DNA of 64,000 bases from Megascapheus bottae (taxonomy: Eukaryota; Chordata; Mammalia; Rodentia; Geomyidae): contig JANJXV010000187.1 of the NCBI GenBank assembly GCA_024803745.1, forward strand, positions 1,242,501-1,306,500, read 5' to 3'. Of this stretch, positions 35,265 through 46,429 are shown in pieces. How positions within the stretch are numbered: the first letter of the stretch is position 1; each line of letters begins with the position of its first letter. A program made the position numbers and the translations under genes. A model generated the notes under the pieces. The model was not told the origin of the DNA and did no database searches. It saw nothing but the letters and a program-made list of their open reading frames with translations.

Positions 35265-35452
35265 TTTTTGTTTTTTGTTTTGCCAGACCTAGGGCTTGAA
35301 TTCAGGGCCTGAGCATTGTCCTTGGGCATTCCTCAAGGCTAGAGCTCTACCACTTGAGCACAGCACAGCTGTTTTCCATATATGTGATACTGAGGAATCG
35401 AACCTGGGTCTTCATGAATGCTAGGCAAGCACTCTACCATGCTACTAGCCCC
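35265..35452 (-). mobile_element. antisense IDL-Geo SINE
   Basis: Poly-T tail, 'gggcttgaattcagggcctgagc', 'ccatatatgtgatactgaggaatcgaacctggg' and 'gctaggcaagcactctacc'. The flanking direct repeat tcaaatg lies at 35258-35264 and 35453-35459. Confidence 0.9.
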
Positions 35453-35949
35453 TCAAATGGTTTTTAATAGGAGAACACCTATGAATAAATAACTTGAAAT
35501 GTGCATCCTTTGGTAATCACTATTTTCAACCACAAGAAGACAAGTAATGCCTCTGGCTGTATGTAAAGGACACATATAGTTTGAAATAAAGGGCACAGAG
35601 TATGATGTTGGGAAGAAATATGATTATCATCAGTCAAATCCAGAATATGAGGCATCTGTAAGACAAATAAGCATGTAGAGAAAAGGATATTCGCTATTGT
35701 AACTGATGGTCCTAAACCATTACTATAGTTACAATGTAAGGAATTTGAATCTTGCTCTGAAAAAAAAGCCATAACTATATTTCTAAGGCAAATATAGAAT
35801 GTTGAACACTCACTAAGCAACAGATGAGACATAAGAAATTATTGTCAAATGTCGATGTGGCATTTAAATGTCTTTATCTGTTATTGATGCATACTAATGT
35901 ACTTGTGAGTAAAATGCTAGAATATCTTATTTGCTTTAAATTATTATAG

Positions 35950-36104
35950 AAATAAAAGCTTGGGAGAAGATCTGGACCCAGACCTGTAAATGTTAATGAC
36001 TGTGGAAGCCACGGGATTAGTGCCTGGAAGTTTATTATATAATTGTCCTACTTTTTGTACACGTTGGAAATTTTCCTATGAAATACTTTAAAAATTAAAA
36101 AGCA
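35950..36104 (+). repeat. possible old L1M 3' UTR fragment
   Basis: 'gtcctactttttgtacacgttggaaattttcctatgaaatac' plus an A-rich end resembles L1M 3' UTR text ('gtatgtttgaaatattccataataaa'). Confidence 0.4.
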
Positions 36105-36297
36105 GGGCCGGGAGTTTGGCCTAGTGGTTAAAGTGCTTGCCTAGCATGCATGAAGACCCGGGTTCGATTCCTCAGTACCACATACATAGAAAAAAGCCGG
36201 AAATGGTGCTGAGGCTCAAGTGGTAGAGCTCTAGCCTTGAGAAAATCCAAGGTCAGTGCTCAGGCCCTGAGCTCAAACCCAGGGCTGGCAAAAAAAA
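36105..36297 (+). mobile_element. young IDL-Geo SINE (TTAAAGTGC form)
   Basis: Full dimer from 'gggccgggagtttggcctagtggttaaagtgc' to 'gggctggc' plus A9. It was inserted at the junction of an A-rich L1M end and another SINE. Confidence 0.92.
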
Positions 36298-36298
36298 A

Positions 36299-36533
36299 AG
36301 CCAGGTACCAGTGGTTCATATCTGTCATCCTAGCTACTCAGGAAGATAAAATCTGAGGATCACAGTTCAAAGCCAGCCCAGACAGAAATGGCCCAGACAG
36401 AAACGTCCTCAAGACTCTCATCTTCAATTAATTACAGAAAAAGCCACAAGTGGTGCTGTAGCTCAAGTGGTAGAGTGCCAGCCTTGAATGAAAGGAGCTA
36501 AGGGACAACACCTAGGTCCAGGACTAGCAAAGT
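36299..36533 (+). mobile_element. B1-like/Geo dimeric SINE
   Basis: 'ggttcatatctgtcatcctagctactcagg' to 'gtagctcaagtggtagagtgccagccttgaatg' and 'caggactagc'. There is a small internal duplication ('cccagacagaaatgg' / 'cccagacagaaacgt'). Confidence 0.86.
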
Positions 36534-36539
36534 AGCTAT

Positions 36540-37195
36540 TCAGAGGCAGAATGAATGAACTCCCACTGAGCTGTGTCCTGTGTTGGGTCTGATGCTAGGA
36601 TGAGACATACAAAGATACACAATGCATTCATGTCCACTCGATCGTATTACATGTGTTTCAGTTCATAAGTCTGAGAGGCCTCTTAGGAGATTCCCATGTT
36701 GGGGACCATCCGTGACAGAACCTGCAGGGAGGACTTCTGCAAATTGTTCATTCTGTCATCTCGTTTAACCACTGTCCTGCCCATCATCCAAGAATCTGAG
36801 CCGTTTCTCCTACCATCCTGGGACACCTAGTCTGAAATCCCAAAGGAAGACAAGGCCCTGGAGCTCAACCATGGGCCCCAATCCAGCACCCCACTCCCCA
36901 CCCCCAGGCCAGGCATCACCACTTCCCAGCCCATCGCCTACAGGAGGAGCAGTTCCTTCAAAGGACATCTGGAGGTCATGTGGCTGCAGTGCCCACTGCG
37001 GCTATTGAATTCTGAAGTGGAATGAAAAAGCCATCAACATTGCTTCTCGGTTCATCACACTGGAAAGCGACGCCCTGCCATTAGAGACTAAAGTCAAAGA
37101 CTCACGAGGCGCTGAGTTACGCAGTGTGCACGACCATACATACTTGGCAATCTCTCATTTAGGGCTCACTGAAACAGCATTAACTTTCATTTTTC
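36540..37195. other. gene-free unique DNA
   Basis: Nothing recognised. It is moderately G+C-rich at 36830-36990. Confidence 0.45.
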
Positions 37196-37202
37196 AGGTT
37201 AT

Positions 37203-37296
37203 AAGGGGGGGTAGGGAGAGAGAGGGAGAGGGAGAGAGAGAGAGAAAGACAGAGACAGAGACAGAGACAGACAGACAGACAGAGAGAGAGAGACAG
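37203..37296 (+). repeat. (GA)n/(GACA)n purine-rich microsatellite
   Basis: 'gggagagagagggagagg' to 'gagacagagacagagacagacagacagac' to 'gagagagagagacag'. Confidence 0.93.
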
Positions 37297-37299
37297 AGG

Positions 37300-38690
37300 A
37301 GATGTAACTTACCCAAGATCAAACACCATTTAGGATTTTTTTATTCATTAATTGAGTTTAAAACAATGTAGGAGTTACACAAAGCACACACCTGCCGGCT
37401 AGTTGAAACTGCTGACTACTAGTGTGAGGCCTTTCTTCTATGCCATGCTAGTGCACCAGTTGCCTCAGATTAAAGCCTTTCTCTCAGATCACTACAATTG
37501 CACGTTCTAGAGCCTTGGGCTCTAGAACAAGGAACCCAGGCATCTCGGTTCTGTCTTTCATACGGTGTGGAGTAGCCAACTTAATGGTGGAAACGTACAT
37601 TCCTTGGGCAAGTACTGTATGCATCAATGCACACACTCATGTCATGTATGTAAGTGTAGACAGAGATGGATGAATAGATCATGACAGGTGCATGGATGGT
37701 GTATGCGTTGTGTATGTTTGTACCTAGCTATTTGTAAATACATGTAACAAGTTGAGAAAAGCATCACCAAGCCAATACAGCTTTTTTTCTACCTTAGGAA
37801 GGGGAAAAAAAAGTCAAACACTACCAGAAGTTAGAAGACATATACTAATGTTTCTTTTAAATAAGCTTCCAAAAATACAAACAAAACAGATGGCATAATT
37901 TAAATATGTATGTATATATATATATATATATATATATCATGTGTAACATCCGTGTACCAATAGCAGTTAATAATCATTAAGCACAAATTCTGTACCCAGG
38001 GATTCTTCTCCATGTTTAATTAAGTTTAATTCTCTGCTCGCTACACCCCTGCAGGCACATTCTCCTAACACCACCTTTGAACAGCAGACAGGAAAGGGGC
38101 ATAGTTTTTAGGCAGCTGCCCTCATCTCACAAAGCACAAATAAATGTCCCACCACCTCTGACCCCCACTCCTCTTCCCCAAACAAGCACTGAGGCCATTT
38201 TCTTTTCTGTTTTCTAACAGCATTCTGTGCATAACCAAGCGTGGTTTTAAATGAGAAAAAAATTATATAGAAAGGTATACAGCATAATAAACCCAACACC
38301 TACATATCCACCCTCTGCAATTAAAAGTTAATGTTTATTTACATCCGTTAGGGTGTATTTAACATCTAGAATAACACTCAGTAACACTGGAATTTTCCTC
38401 GTTGCCTCTCCCAAGTTCACTCAGGCTTTATAGACAGCTTGCTCTTTATCAGCTGAGCAATCTTCTTATTCATGTGTTTGCTGGAGAGATTACTAAAGCC
38501 ATGTGTAAATCCCATAAACAACATGCAACAACATATAGAACTGTGGTATAGTTTCATCTATTCCCTGCAGCATTTGTTTATCCTTGACATTATTTTCAAA
38601 GACCCATTTGGGCTGGCACATACCCATTCATCCATTATCATAGCTCTATGACACAGAATCATGTTCATGTAAATTTTTGTCAATATAAAC
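37300..38690. other. gene-free; (TA)n at 37915-37937
   Basis: A TA dinucleotide run and mostly unique sequence. 38330-38400 ('gtttatttacatccgttagggtgtatttaacatc') may be conserved. No exon seen. Confidence 0.4.
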
Positions 38691-38699
38691 TCATTTATT

Positions 38700-39325
38700 G
38701 GTCAGAGTATGGATTAATATATACTAGTATGTAATGTATTGATATATAATGTACTAATATATAGCTAGCATGTTTAATATATTTGTAATATACACTCTTA
38801 TTATAGTATATTATATTATTAGAAAATATGTTTATAGATTATATTTATTTTTTTCCCCAATCTTGGGGCTTAAACTCAGGGCCTGAGCACTGTCCTTGGG
38901 CTTTACTCAAGGCTAGTTTTCTACCACTTCCAGCTTTCCTGTGTATGTGATATGGAAGAATAGAGCCCAGGTCTTTGTGCATTCTAGGCAAGTACTTTAC
39001 CACTGAGTCAAACTCCCAGCCCCTATATTTATAAATGTATTATATTATATACTTACAACACATTATAAAAACATTTAGAATATGGTATAATTATATTATT
39101 AAATATAATATATAGTAGTATAGTATATATAGTATATAAATAGTATAGTGTATATTACTGGATTGTATATGCTGTAATATATACACTAAATATATTATAT
39201 ATAAATGCATGTACTGTGTATAGATTATACTTCTGTAGACAGATTTATAGATTTATATCTGTAGATTAGTAAATACATTAATTGATTAACATATTAATAC
39301 ATAAATCTAGACCCTAATAGATTAA
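38700..39325. repeat. A+T-rich block split by a SINE
   Basis: Degenerate TATA repeats ('gtattgatatataatgtactaatatatagc', 'atatagtatataaatagtatagtg') extend for about 450 bases on both sides of an IDL-Geo insertion. Confidence 0.8.
38849..39023 (-). mobile_element. antisense IDL-Geo SINE in an A+T-rich block
   Basis: 'ggggcttaaactcagggcctgagcactgtcc' to 'gtatgtgatatggaagaatagagcccagg' and 'ccactgagtcaaactcccagcccc'. The flanking duplication tatatttat lies at 38840-38848 and 39024-39032. Part of the right monomer is deleted. Confidence 0.87.
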
Positions 39326-39329
39326 TTTG

Positions 39330-40715
39330 GTTGATTACTACATTTTAAAATTGAAGTTCATATAACATAAAATATACCATTACATCAACTTTGTAGGATA
39401 TGTTTTTCAAAAGAACTAATTTCAAAGTAAATTGAGGATTCCCTAACTTAAATATGCCAAAACCAGTAAGGGAGACAGCACTCTCCAGACATGCCTGTCC
39501 TTTCAAGTTATATTTCCCAAACCACCTAAACTCAAACGGCTCACAGCCACCTCCATTCAGTTTAGGCTTCATTCTGCTGGAGTTGCTAACTGCCCATCTA
39601 CATTAGCAAACTCAAAGTGGATCCAGCAATCTAGATTGGCTTCTCTGGACAAAGAGCAATCTATCTTCATTTGTCCTTGAACAAAATGCCATACGGTGAA
39701 AAGTAACAAACATCTCTCTCTTACATTCAGAGGAGCTGAAAGTCTGGCACCCAGGTTATCCAGCTTGGCTGCCCTCTGGTGAGAGCTCTTTCTGTATGGA
39801 GTCCTTGGTGCTTTCTCGTTATCTCTTTCTTCACAGGTAGAGGAAAGGGGAAGTCTAATCTCCCTTTCTCTTTTTACAGGTCACTGATCTGTCAGGAGGG
39901 TCCCCACCCTTGTAATTTCATTATCCTGTCATGACTCCAGCAAAGTCTGATCTCTCAACACCACCACACAGTGGGTTAGTGTTTCGATATATTAATAGGT
40001 GGTGCAGGGGAGGGAAAGCATTGGGTCTCCCCGAGGCCGAGCCGAGCCTGGGTGTAAATACACGGCCCATTTGTGCAGTGGGTGCAAAATACGGCGATGA
40101 GCTAAATGTCCCCACCCAGTGTCCAGATTCTGGCCCTGGTCTCAGGTGCGGGTACAGAGCAGTCAAGCCATGGCTGCCTGCCTCCTGCTCCAGAAGTGAG
40201 GCAAACATTTGCTGCTGGGATGGAAAGGCCTGCTTCTCTGTTTTGTCTGTGAAAACTGCCTCTCATAAATAAGAGATCAAACCAGGAACGCATATCAAAG
40301 CAGATGCAGCCAGAGCCGGGCTAGCCAGGAAGGAAGACAGAGAATTATAAAATGAGTCTACAGCCCTTGAGCTGAGCATGACAAGGAAGGAAGAAGCAAA
40401 ATCACCCCAGAACCTGAGGAATGTGCTACCCAGAGACTGTTCCACTACTAACAGGAATGGATCACCCAACTAATTCATCTGTCTAACCACCCAACGTGGA
40501 AAACTGCACCTCTTAGGACACAGAGACCCTGGGAATGGATCAGTTGTATAACCAAACCACCTGGCTACCTTCCCACTCAGCCATGTCAGCAATTTAAGTG
40601 TTCAGATCAGTAGAGACCGGAGTTGGAATCCCATTTCCATCATTTACACATTAAAATCACTTCTGGGTTAGGAACTTGAGCCCCACCAATCTACTTTCCA
40701 GACCTGTAAAACTGG
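39330..40715. other. gene-free; CpG-retaining unique stretch at 39890-40330
   Basis: 39890-40330 is unique and keeps more CpGs than anything nearby ('ctccccgaggccgagccgagcc', 'aatacggcgatgagc', 'aggtgcggg'). It also has A+T-rich words such as 'gtttcgatatattaatagg'. It reads like a conserved non-coding or regulatory element. The 113-codon plus frame over it has no domain. Confidence 0.3.
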
Positions 40716-40728
40716 GATAACGGATTGG
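40612..40728 (+). repeat. MIR SINE fragment
   Basis: 'ggagttggaatcccatttccatcatttac' and 'ctttccagacctgtaaaactgggataac' bracket a MIR core. Confidence 0.65.
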
Positions 40729-40945
40729 GTGCTGATGGGCTCGTGCCAGTCCTCCTAGCTACTCAGGAGGCTGAGATCTGAGGATCACAGTTCAAAGCCA
40801 GCCCAGAAAGGAATATCCCTGAGATTCACCAATTAACTACTGCCCCCTCTAAAAGACCAAAAGGAGCGCTGTGGCTCAGTTGACATTGATGCTAGCCTTG
40901 AGCAAAAAAAGCTCAGGGACAGCACCCAGGCCCTGAGCTCGAGTG
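40728..40945 (+). mobile_element. B1-like/Geo dimeric SINE
   Basis: 'gctcgtgccagtcctcctagctactcaggaggctgag' to 'gctgtggctcagttgac' and 'gctcagggacagcacccaggccctgagc'. Confidence 0.87.
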
Positions 40946-40949
40946 GTGG

Positions 40950-41370
40950 CATGCACTCACAGGCATACCGGTTTCCTCTGAGTCACGAGACACCTGAGTA
41001 GTGAGGTTGACCACACTTGAGGGCCCATGGCTTCAGAGATACCTGCCAACATTTCCTATCCCAGGCCTCACAGAGCTGCAGTGAGGAGGAAAAGCTACAT
41101 GCTGGGAAATGACCCCCTGGCCTACAGGATATGGTGGGCTCCCTTGGCTTTGCCCTAAGACAGAAAAGGCTCACAAGGCCTTCTTCACCCAAAGCCCTCA
41201 GGTCCCATCTGGATCTTAGGAGAACTGATAGAAATCCTGAGCATTCATTCCTGTGGAAGAGCTCTTTCTCTCCTGCATCTAAGCGCAAGACAGCTCTAAG
41301 CTGACCTTGGAGTCCCTGGAGTCTAGGACAGCTTCAAAACAGTACATAGAAGAAAGCATGCCCGTTAGGG
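40950..41370. other. gene-free unique DNA
   Basis: A 101-codon minus-strand frame at 40983-41288 has no recognisable domain and no clear splice boundaries. Confidence 0.4.
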
Positions 41371-41377
41371 ACCCGCC

Positions 41378-41470
41378 ATTCTGGGTTGGAAAACTGGCTC
41401 CATCAGTTGGCCACTTGTTCATGTTACTGAACCCCCAGATTCTCATCAGTAATGAAAATGATGATCCATT
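41378..41470 (+). repeat. MIR SINE fragment
   Basis: 'actggctccatcagttggccacttgttcatgttactgaacccccagattctcatcagtaatgaaaatgatg' is a diverged sense MIR core. Confidence 0.6.
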
Positions 41471-41682
41471 GTTTTAAAGCAGACTGTCCAAAACATCTAA
41501 GTGAGAAATGGGAAAAGTGAATTTCCTGCACTCAACTGGGGAGAATGCTATGCATGATGAACCTACCAACAGTCGTTGTGATAAAACTGTGGATGAACAT
41601 TTGCTAACTGTGTTGACTGCTGTTGGCGTCCCCTGCACCCCTGACTATCAACCCATTTTATCTTCTAAAGAACCCTGAGAGA

Positions 41683-41888
41683 AACCGATAGCTCTCATCC
41701 CAGCCACTCAGGAGGCTGGGGTCTGAGGATCATGGTTCAAAGCCAGCCCAGGTAGGAAAGTCTGTGAGACTCTTATCTCCAATTAGCCATAATAAGAAAA
41801 AAAAGCCAGAAGAGGAGATGTGGCTCAAGTGCTAGCCTTGAATAAAAAAGCTCAAGGACAGCACCCAAACCGTGAGTTCAAGCCCAGG
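41683..41888 (+). mobile_element. B1-like/Geo dimeric SINE
   Basis: 'gctctcatcccagccactcaggaggctggggtctgagg' to 'gtgagttcaagcccaggac'. Its 3' tail has grown into CA and then GA repeats. Confidence 0.87.
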
Positions 41889-42074
41889 ACACACACACAC
41901 ACAGAGGAGGGGGGGAGAGGGAGGAGAAGGGGGAGGGAGGGGGAGGGAGGGAGAAGGAGGGAGAGGGAGGGAGAGGGAGGGGGGAGGGGGGAGGGAGAGA
42001 GGGAGAGAGGGAGAGAGGGAGAGAGGGAGAGAGGGAGAGAGGAAGAGGGAGAGGGAGAGAGGGAGAGAGAGAAG
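41889..42074 (+). repeat. (CA)n then polypurine (GGGAGA)n tract
   Basis: A short CA run leads to about 170 bases of pure purine on the plus strand, directly at a SINE 3' end. Long frames through it are low-complexity artefacts. Confidence 0.95.
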
Positions 42075-42089
42075 CACAGCAGAGGCAGT

Positions 42090-42500
42090 GTGATGGTTAG
42101 TCTTGAATGGCATCCTGATTGGCTTGGGGGAAACCTGGGAAGTTAGGAAAGGCCACCTTGGGGTGTGTCTGAGTCCTTTCCTGAGAGCAATAACTGAAGG
42201 GAAGACCCAATGAAGGGGTAGAAATCTCTCTGAAAGTGAGCAGAATCCTCCCAGGGCCTAATCAGGGTAAGAGCAAAAAGGGAAAGGAAGCCACCTCAAG
42301 CAAATTTTCTCCTTCTCCCTCCCTTCTCTTCCTCATCCTCTCAATCCCTCCCCTCTCCTCTTTGGCCACCAGGACATAACTTGCTTTGATCTTTCCTGCA
42401 CCATTCCTACCAGAATGACCTTAAGCACAGAGCAAATGCCTTTTCTCTTAGGTTGTTTTCTCTGTTGTTTGTCCCAGCAATGAGAACTTAATCAACAGGG
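42090..42500 (+). repeat. ancient interspersed repeat of unnamed family
   Basis: The ends 'tgatggttagtcttgaatggcatcctgattgg' and 'tttgtcccagcaatgagaacttaatcaac', with 'aaaagggaaaggaag' and 'gaagacccaatg' between, follow a widespread old mammalian repeat ('tgatggttagtcttgattgtcaacttga...gtcacagcaatgaaaactaac'). I cannot recall its formal name. Confidence 0.5.
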
Positions 42501-42521
42501 AACATGCTTGGGTATCTCTGC

Positions 42522-42620
42522 TTTGTAGGAAACTGAGGCACAGGGAAGCGGCAAGCCTGTGGTCAAGGGCAAGGGCAAGGTCACAAGATGATAGGAGCCC
42601 GCATCAGAATTCAAGAAAGC
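42522..42620 (-). repeat. MIR SINE fragment
   Basis: 'tttgtaggaaactgaggcacagggaagcggcaagc...aaggtcacaagatg' is an antisense MIR core. Confidence 0.72.
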
Positions 42621-42629
42621 CATCTAGCC

Positions 42630-43270
42630 TGGAGCCATGCTTCTTAGTCCCTCTGTTGTTCTTCTTTCACCTGCTCTTCAGCCAGAGGTGGCCTTAGATG
42701 TGGCAAAGCCCCACATTAACTCGGGCACGCTGCCACTTTTGTCTTTGCATCACTTGGTTCAAATATTCTGCCCCTGGCAGAACATTTCCCTACCTCACAG
42801 GCATCTTGGCAACAATTATAAACTTCTTATTAAATTCTTATTAACTCATTAGAGAATTTAAAAAAAAAAGCACTGCTCAAATTAACCACATCAACCATTA
42901 GTCTTCTCTCAGTTTGTGAATCCCATTTGCTCTCAGGAATAACAAGGAATGAGATCAGATGATAAATGATAGTATTTATGGGCTGTTTGGGTTGCAATTT
43001 CTCCCAGTGTGAGGGTTTAAAATCATTGGTCCTGAGCTGATCAGATTAAATCATGTTAGGTATGGCTCAAGCCTTCACATGGCTTCTTCTGAGCATTATT
43101 TGTTCTAAGTAAATATTATTTGATAATATGCAGATTCCCAATCCTACAAATAAATTTCCCCAAAGCAGTGTCTTCCATACTTACCGTGACTCTTGGGTTG
43201 CAAGAAACATAACTAGAACTGATTTGAACCAAAAGTAAGGAAGGGAAAGATTGATCATGCTGTGTAAGAG
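42630..43270. other. gene-free DNA
   Basis: Possible L2 traces at 42650-42800, otherwise unique. Confidence 0.35.
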
Positions 43271-43277
43271 CAGGAAG

Positions 43278-43500
43278 ATGGCTGGGGGCTCAGATATGTA
43301 ATCTGAGCTACAGAGAGGCTGAGACCTGAGGATCTTGGTTTGAAGCCAGCCCAAGCAGGAAAAGTCTATGAGACTCATGTCCAATTAACTATTCAAAAAG
43401 CCACAAGTGGAGCTGTGATTTAAGTGGTAGAATGCCAGCCTTGAGTGAAAAATCTCAGGGACAGTGCCCAGGCCTTGAGTTCAAGCCCTTGTGCCAGCAC
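43278..43500 (+). mobile_element. B1-like/Geo dimeric SINE
   Basis: 'gggctcagatatgtaatctgagctacagagaggctgag' to 'gtgatttaagtggtagaatgccagccttgag' and 'gagttcaagcccttgtgccagc'. The tail continues into a purine tract. Confidence 0.86.
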
Positions 43501-43665
43501 AGAAGAAAGACAGAAAGAGAGAGGAGAAAGGTGGAAGGGAAGGAAGAGAGGGAGAGGGAGGAAGGGAAGAGAAAACAAAGTGAGGCAAAGAGAGGGAGAA
43601 AGAAATCAAGAGAAAAATAGAGGAAGAGAGAGAAATAAAAGGAGACAGAGAGAAAGGCAACAGAC
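43501..43665 (+). repeat. polypurine (A/G) SINE-tail expansion
   Basis: Irregular 'agaaagacagaaagagagagg' and 'ggaagagagggagagggagg' units on the plus strand with very few pyrimidines. Confidence 0.9.
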
Positions 43666-43744
43666 AAGAAAATGGCTTAGTAGTTTCTTTAAAAGCATAC
43701 ATTTGCCATGTAACCAGCTTTCCCATGCCCTTGTACTTTTAAGA

Positions 43745-44300
43745 GAAAGACTATGAAAGTCTATGTCCACAAAAAGATATATAGCCAAATGTACAAGACA
43801 CTATTACTCATCATTTTCAGTCAGAAATTGAAAGTTGGGGGGGGAGAAACCACCCAACAACAGACAAATGGATCAATCATGAACTACTGGACTATTGATG
43901 TGAGGATCAACAGAAACATATCTTCAAATTATTATGCTGAATTAAACAAGCCAGACCAAAACACAGAATACATATTGTAGAGTTCCCTGGACACAAAATA
44001 CTAGAAAATAAAAATTACTTGTGACGGAAACAGATCTGTGGTTGCCTGGGGTTTAGAGGGCAATGAAGAGAAAGGCCTCAAAGGGGCTCCAGGACACGCT
44101 GGGATGCTGTGGATCTATTCACGGTATTGGTGGTGACTCAAGGAACATCCTCTAATGACACACGTGAAAACGTACACAAGCTATTACATCAACCGCATCT
44201 CCTTAAAGCTGAAGAACGAAAGAAAATAGTGGGTCACACCACCAACAGCCTTCATTTCAAACAGCAGATAGGATACACGGAAAGACTGTAAACCCCACCC
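43745..44300 (+). repeat. old L1M 3' end fragment
   Basis: 'ccacaaaaagatatatagcc', 'acagacaaatggatcaatc', 'aattattatgctgaattaaacaagccagacc', 'aacagatctgtggttgcctggggtttag' and 'gtggatctattcacggtattggtggtg' occur in the order of the L1M 3' region. All frames are broken. Confidence 0.72.
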
Positions 44301-44504
44301 CGCTCATCTCTTTCTCAATTCTCCATGATGGCCTGGGCACCTCTGCAAGGTAACCTTGTCCCAACTACTGCACATGTGAGGACCTTGGGTGCTGGCAACA
44401 CTAGGAGCTCAACAATCAAGAAGGCCCCCACTCTGCTTTGGTCTGTCTGCACAAGACCACAGATAGACTCTACATGCCTGTGTTTCCCTTCAGGCCACTA
44501 CTTA

Positions 44505-44712
44505 GAAATGGGAGGAGGGAGGACGAAAGGGAGGAGGAGGGAGGAGGAAGAAGGAGGGAAGAGGAAGAAGGAGGAAGAAGGAGGGAGGAGGAGGAAGGAG
44601 GGAGGGGGAGGGGGGAGGAGGAGGGAGGGGAGGGGGAGGAAGGGGGAGGGGGAGGAGGAGGGAGGGGGAGGAGGAGGGAGGGGGAGGAGGAGGGGAGAGG
44701 AGGAGGAGGACA
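44505..44712 (+). repeat. polypurine (GGAGGA)n tract
   Basis: About 200 bases of purine on the plus strand, mixing ggaggaa and gggaggggga units. Long frames on both strands (up to 144 residues) are artefacts of this tract. Confidence 0.95.
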
Positions 44713-45065
44713 AGGACCACGACAACAACAACAACAAAGAAGGAAGGAGAGATAGGTAGAGGGAGAAGAAAGAGAAGGAAGATGAGAGGGATGGTGGGAG
44801 AGAAAGAATTGGCCCTATTTGAGATGTGTATTCACCCCTGTCGTTGGGAGGTAGGTCTAGTTCCAGAAGAAATAGATACCCAAACACAGTCTCAAAAGGG
44901 ATTCATCGTAAGCCAAAACTATATTGCAATTTTTTTTATCTCTTCTACTGAGAACGATGAAAGGACTGACGCTGATCAAGATGCATGTGCTCATAAACTG
45001 ACATGTGGAAGTGAAACTCCTTTGTACAACGAGTGAAAGATTATAATAAAGTTACAATAAAAATA
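44713..45065 (+). repeat. LINE-like 3' end, same family as 11.8-11.96 kb
   Basis: 'gctgatcaagatgcatgtgc' and 'gtgaaactcctttgtacaacgag', ending 'aataaagttacaataaa', match the 11.8-kb copy word for word in several places. In both, a purine tract lies upstream, as in rodent L1 3' UTRs. Confidence 0.55.
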
Positions 45066-45261
45066 TGACGGCTACAAATATGTATTTAAATCACGCAATT
45101 TTTTTAGTGTAGGCAAATCAACTGTTGACTGAAATATTAGGTGGTAAATGGCTGACATTAAGTGTGAGCTTTGACACGGCCAATGCTACTAAACAGTAAA
45201 TTCTATCTGACGCCGAGTGACTCCAGGTTGTGCCTTTTGCCTCAATCCAAGTGTTTTCTAT

Positions 45262-45360
45262 GAGTTGGGCATGATCTTGCACACCTGTAAGCCCAGAACT
45301 TGAGAGGCTGAGGCAGAGAACCTCAAATACACTGTCTCAAAAGACACAAAAGGACAGCAA
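45262..45360 (+). mobile_element. B1-like monomer
   Basis: 'gggcatgatcttgcacacctgtaagcccagaacttgagaggctgaggcag' is a B1/7SL-like left arm. Confidence 0.65.
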
Positions 45361-45730
45361 GCAAACATTATTTTCTGTACCACACTCTGTTCTCAATTTC
45401 TCAAATTCTTGATCTAAATTTAAAACATTTGCCTAGGTCTTGAGTTGAGCTCTCAACACCAAAAAAAATGAAAACAAGAAGAAAACCCTGATAATCATTC
45501 CATATTTTCAAAAAATCTATCTTTGTGGCCTTCAAGTCCCTGAGGTCAGCCTTGTACAGAAAACAGCAGAGGAATGGGTAGCAAAAGACTGAAGGTTACC
45601 CCAAAACTACTTCCCAGGATGCTCTTTACAGGCAGGGGATGGCATTGCTTTTCAGTTGCCAAAGCACATTTCCAACATACCAGACACTGGTGAGTCACCT
45701 CATAGTTCCTGTGGTTTAGGCCCAGCTTAC

Positions 45731-45908
45731 CTGGTCTGCAGCTTGTGGACCCCGTGTTCAGACAGCCGCGTGACTGGAGAAGAGTCTGCTGCTGCAGAGA
45801 CATCATCCCCTTGATGGCTGGCTGATGGAGTTCACTTTGAGGCTGCATGACGAAGGGAAAGGCCAGAGACGTGAGGTACCCCCAACCCTTCAGCCACTCT
45901 TCTTCCAT
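45731..45908 (-). other. candidate exon (unproven)
   Basis: Minus strand: an acceptor-like 'cttgcatttctag' is followed directly by ATG and 59 open codons (starting MEEEWLKGWGYL, with QQQ and a Cys/Ser-rich end), then a strong donor 'gaccag|gtaagc'. It ends in phase 1. It is unique DNA with several CpGs. I do not recognise the peptide. It lies downstream, on the same strand, of the three-exon candidate at 47522-48523, but does not continue its frame because that frame already has a stop. Confidence 0.22.
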
Positions 45909-46149
45909 CTAGAAATGCAAGGGCGTTGTCATGTAAAAGGGCAGGGCTTACAGACTGCCTTGCAGCTGTGAAAAAAAAATCAACATGAGGGCGAAAGGCT
46001 TTGAAACCCAGCCATCAAACAGCAACTTCCCTGTTCCTGGAGATCTGTAGGAGAGCTCTTTCTTGGGGTGCACCTGTAGAACCTTCGAGTCTAATCTAAA
46101 ATACCCTGTCAAGAAGAAGCTGAGGAGCAAGCACAGCCCAGGTAGAAGA

Positions 46150-46425
46150 GAAGAAGCATGCCGCCATCAGCGGGCTTCGCAGTGGATCAGAACTCTTTAA
46201 CCCTTGCACCTGGACTGGGACCAGGTGGGGTTGATTCTACCAAGACTCTGCTTGTAAACAACCCACACCTCTAGTTCCCCTGCCCTGGCCAATCAGATGA
46301 AAAAGCCATCACTCCTGGCCAATGGACAGACAGGTCTTTTGGTATGCTCTTGTCTCCAACCTTCAATAAAGCCATTGTTTTTCCTTTCAAAGAGCATGTG
46401 GGGCCTGTGACCTTCACATGGTCAC
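46150..46425 (+). mobile_element. possible LTR remnant
   Basis: CCAAT boxes ('ctggccaatcagatg', 'ctggccaatggac') are followed by a polyadenylation signal in 'ccttcaataaagcc' at 46361-46373, the spacing expected of an LTR. No duplication or internal retroviral sequence was found, and the family is unknown to me. Confidence 0.35.
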
Positions 46426-46429
46426 GAAT

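Noticed and set aside
39931..40272. 113-residue plus-strand frame in a CpG-retaining block
   Set aside because: No domain, an overlapping frame on the other strand, and no splice sites; a regulatory element is more likely.
43745..44300. Processed pseudogene
   Set aside because: The word order matches the 3' region of old L1M elements instead.
44325..44887. Frames of up to 144 residues on both strands
   Set aside because: Low-complexity read-through of a GGAGGA tract with no domain.
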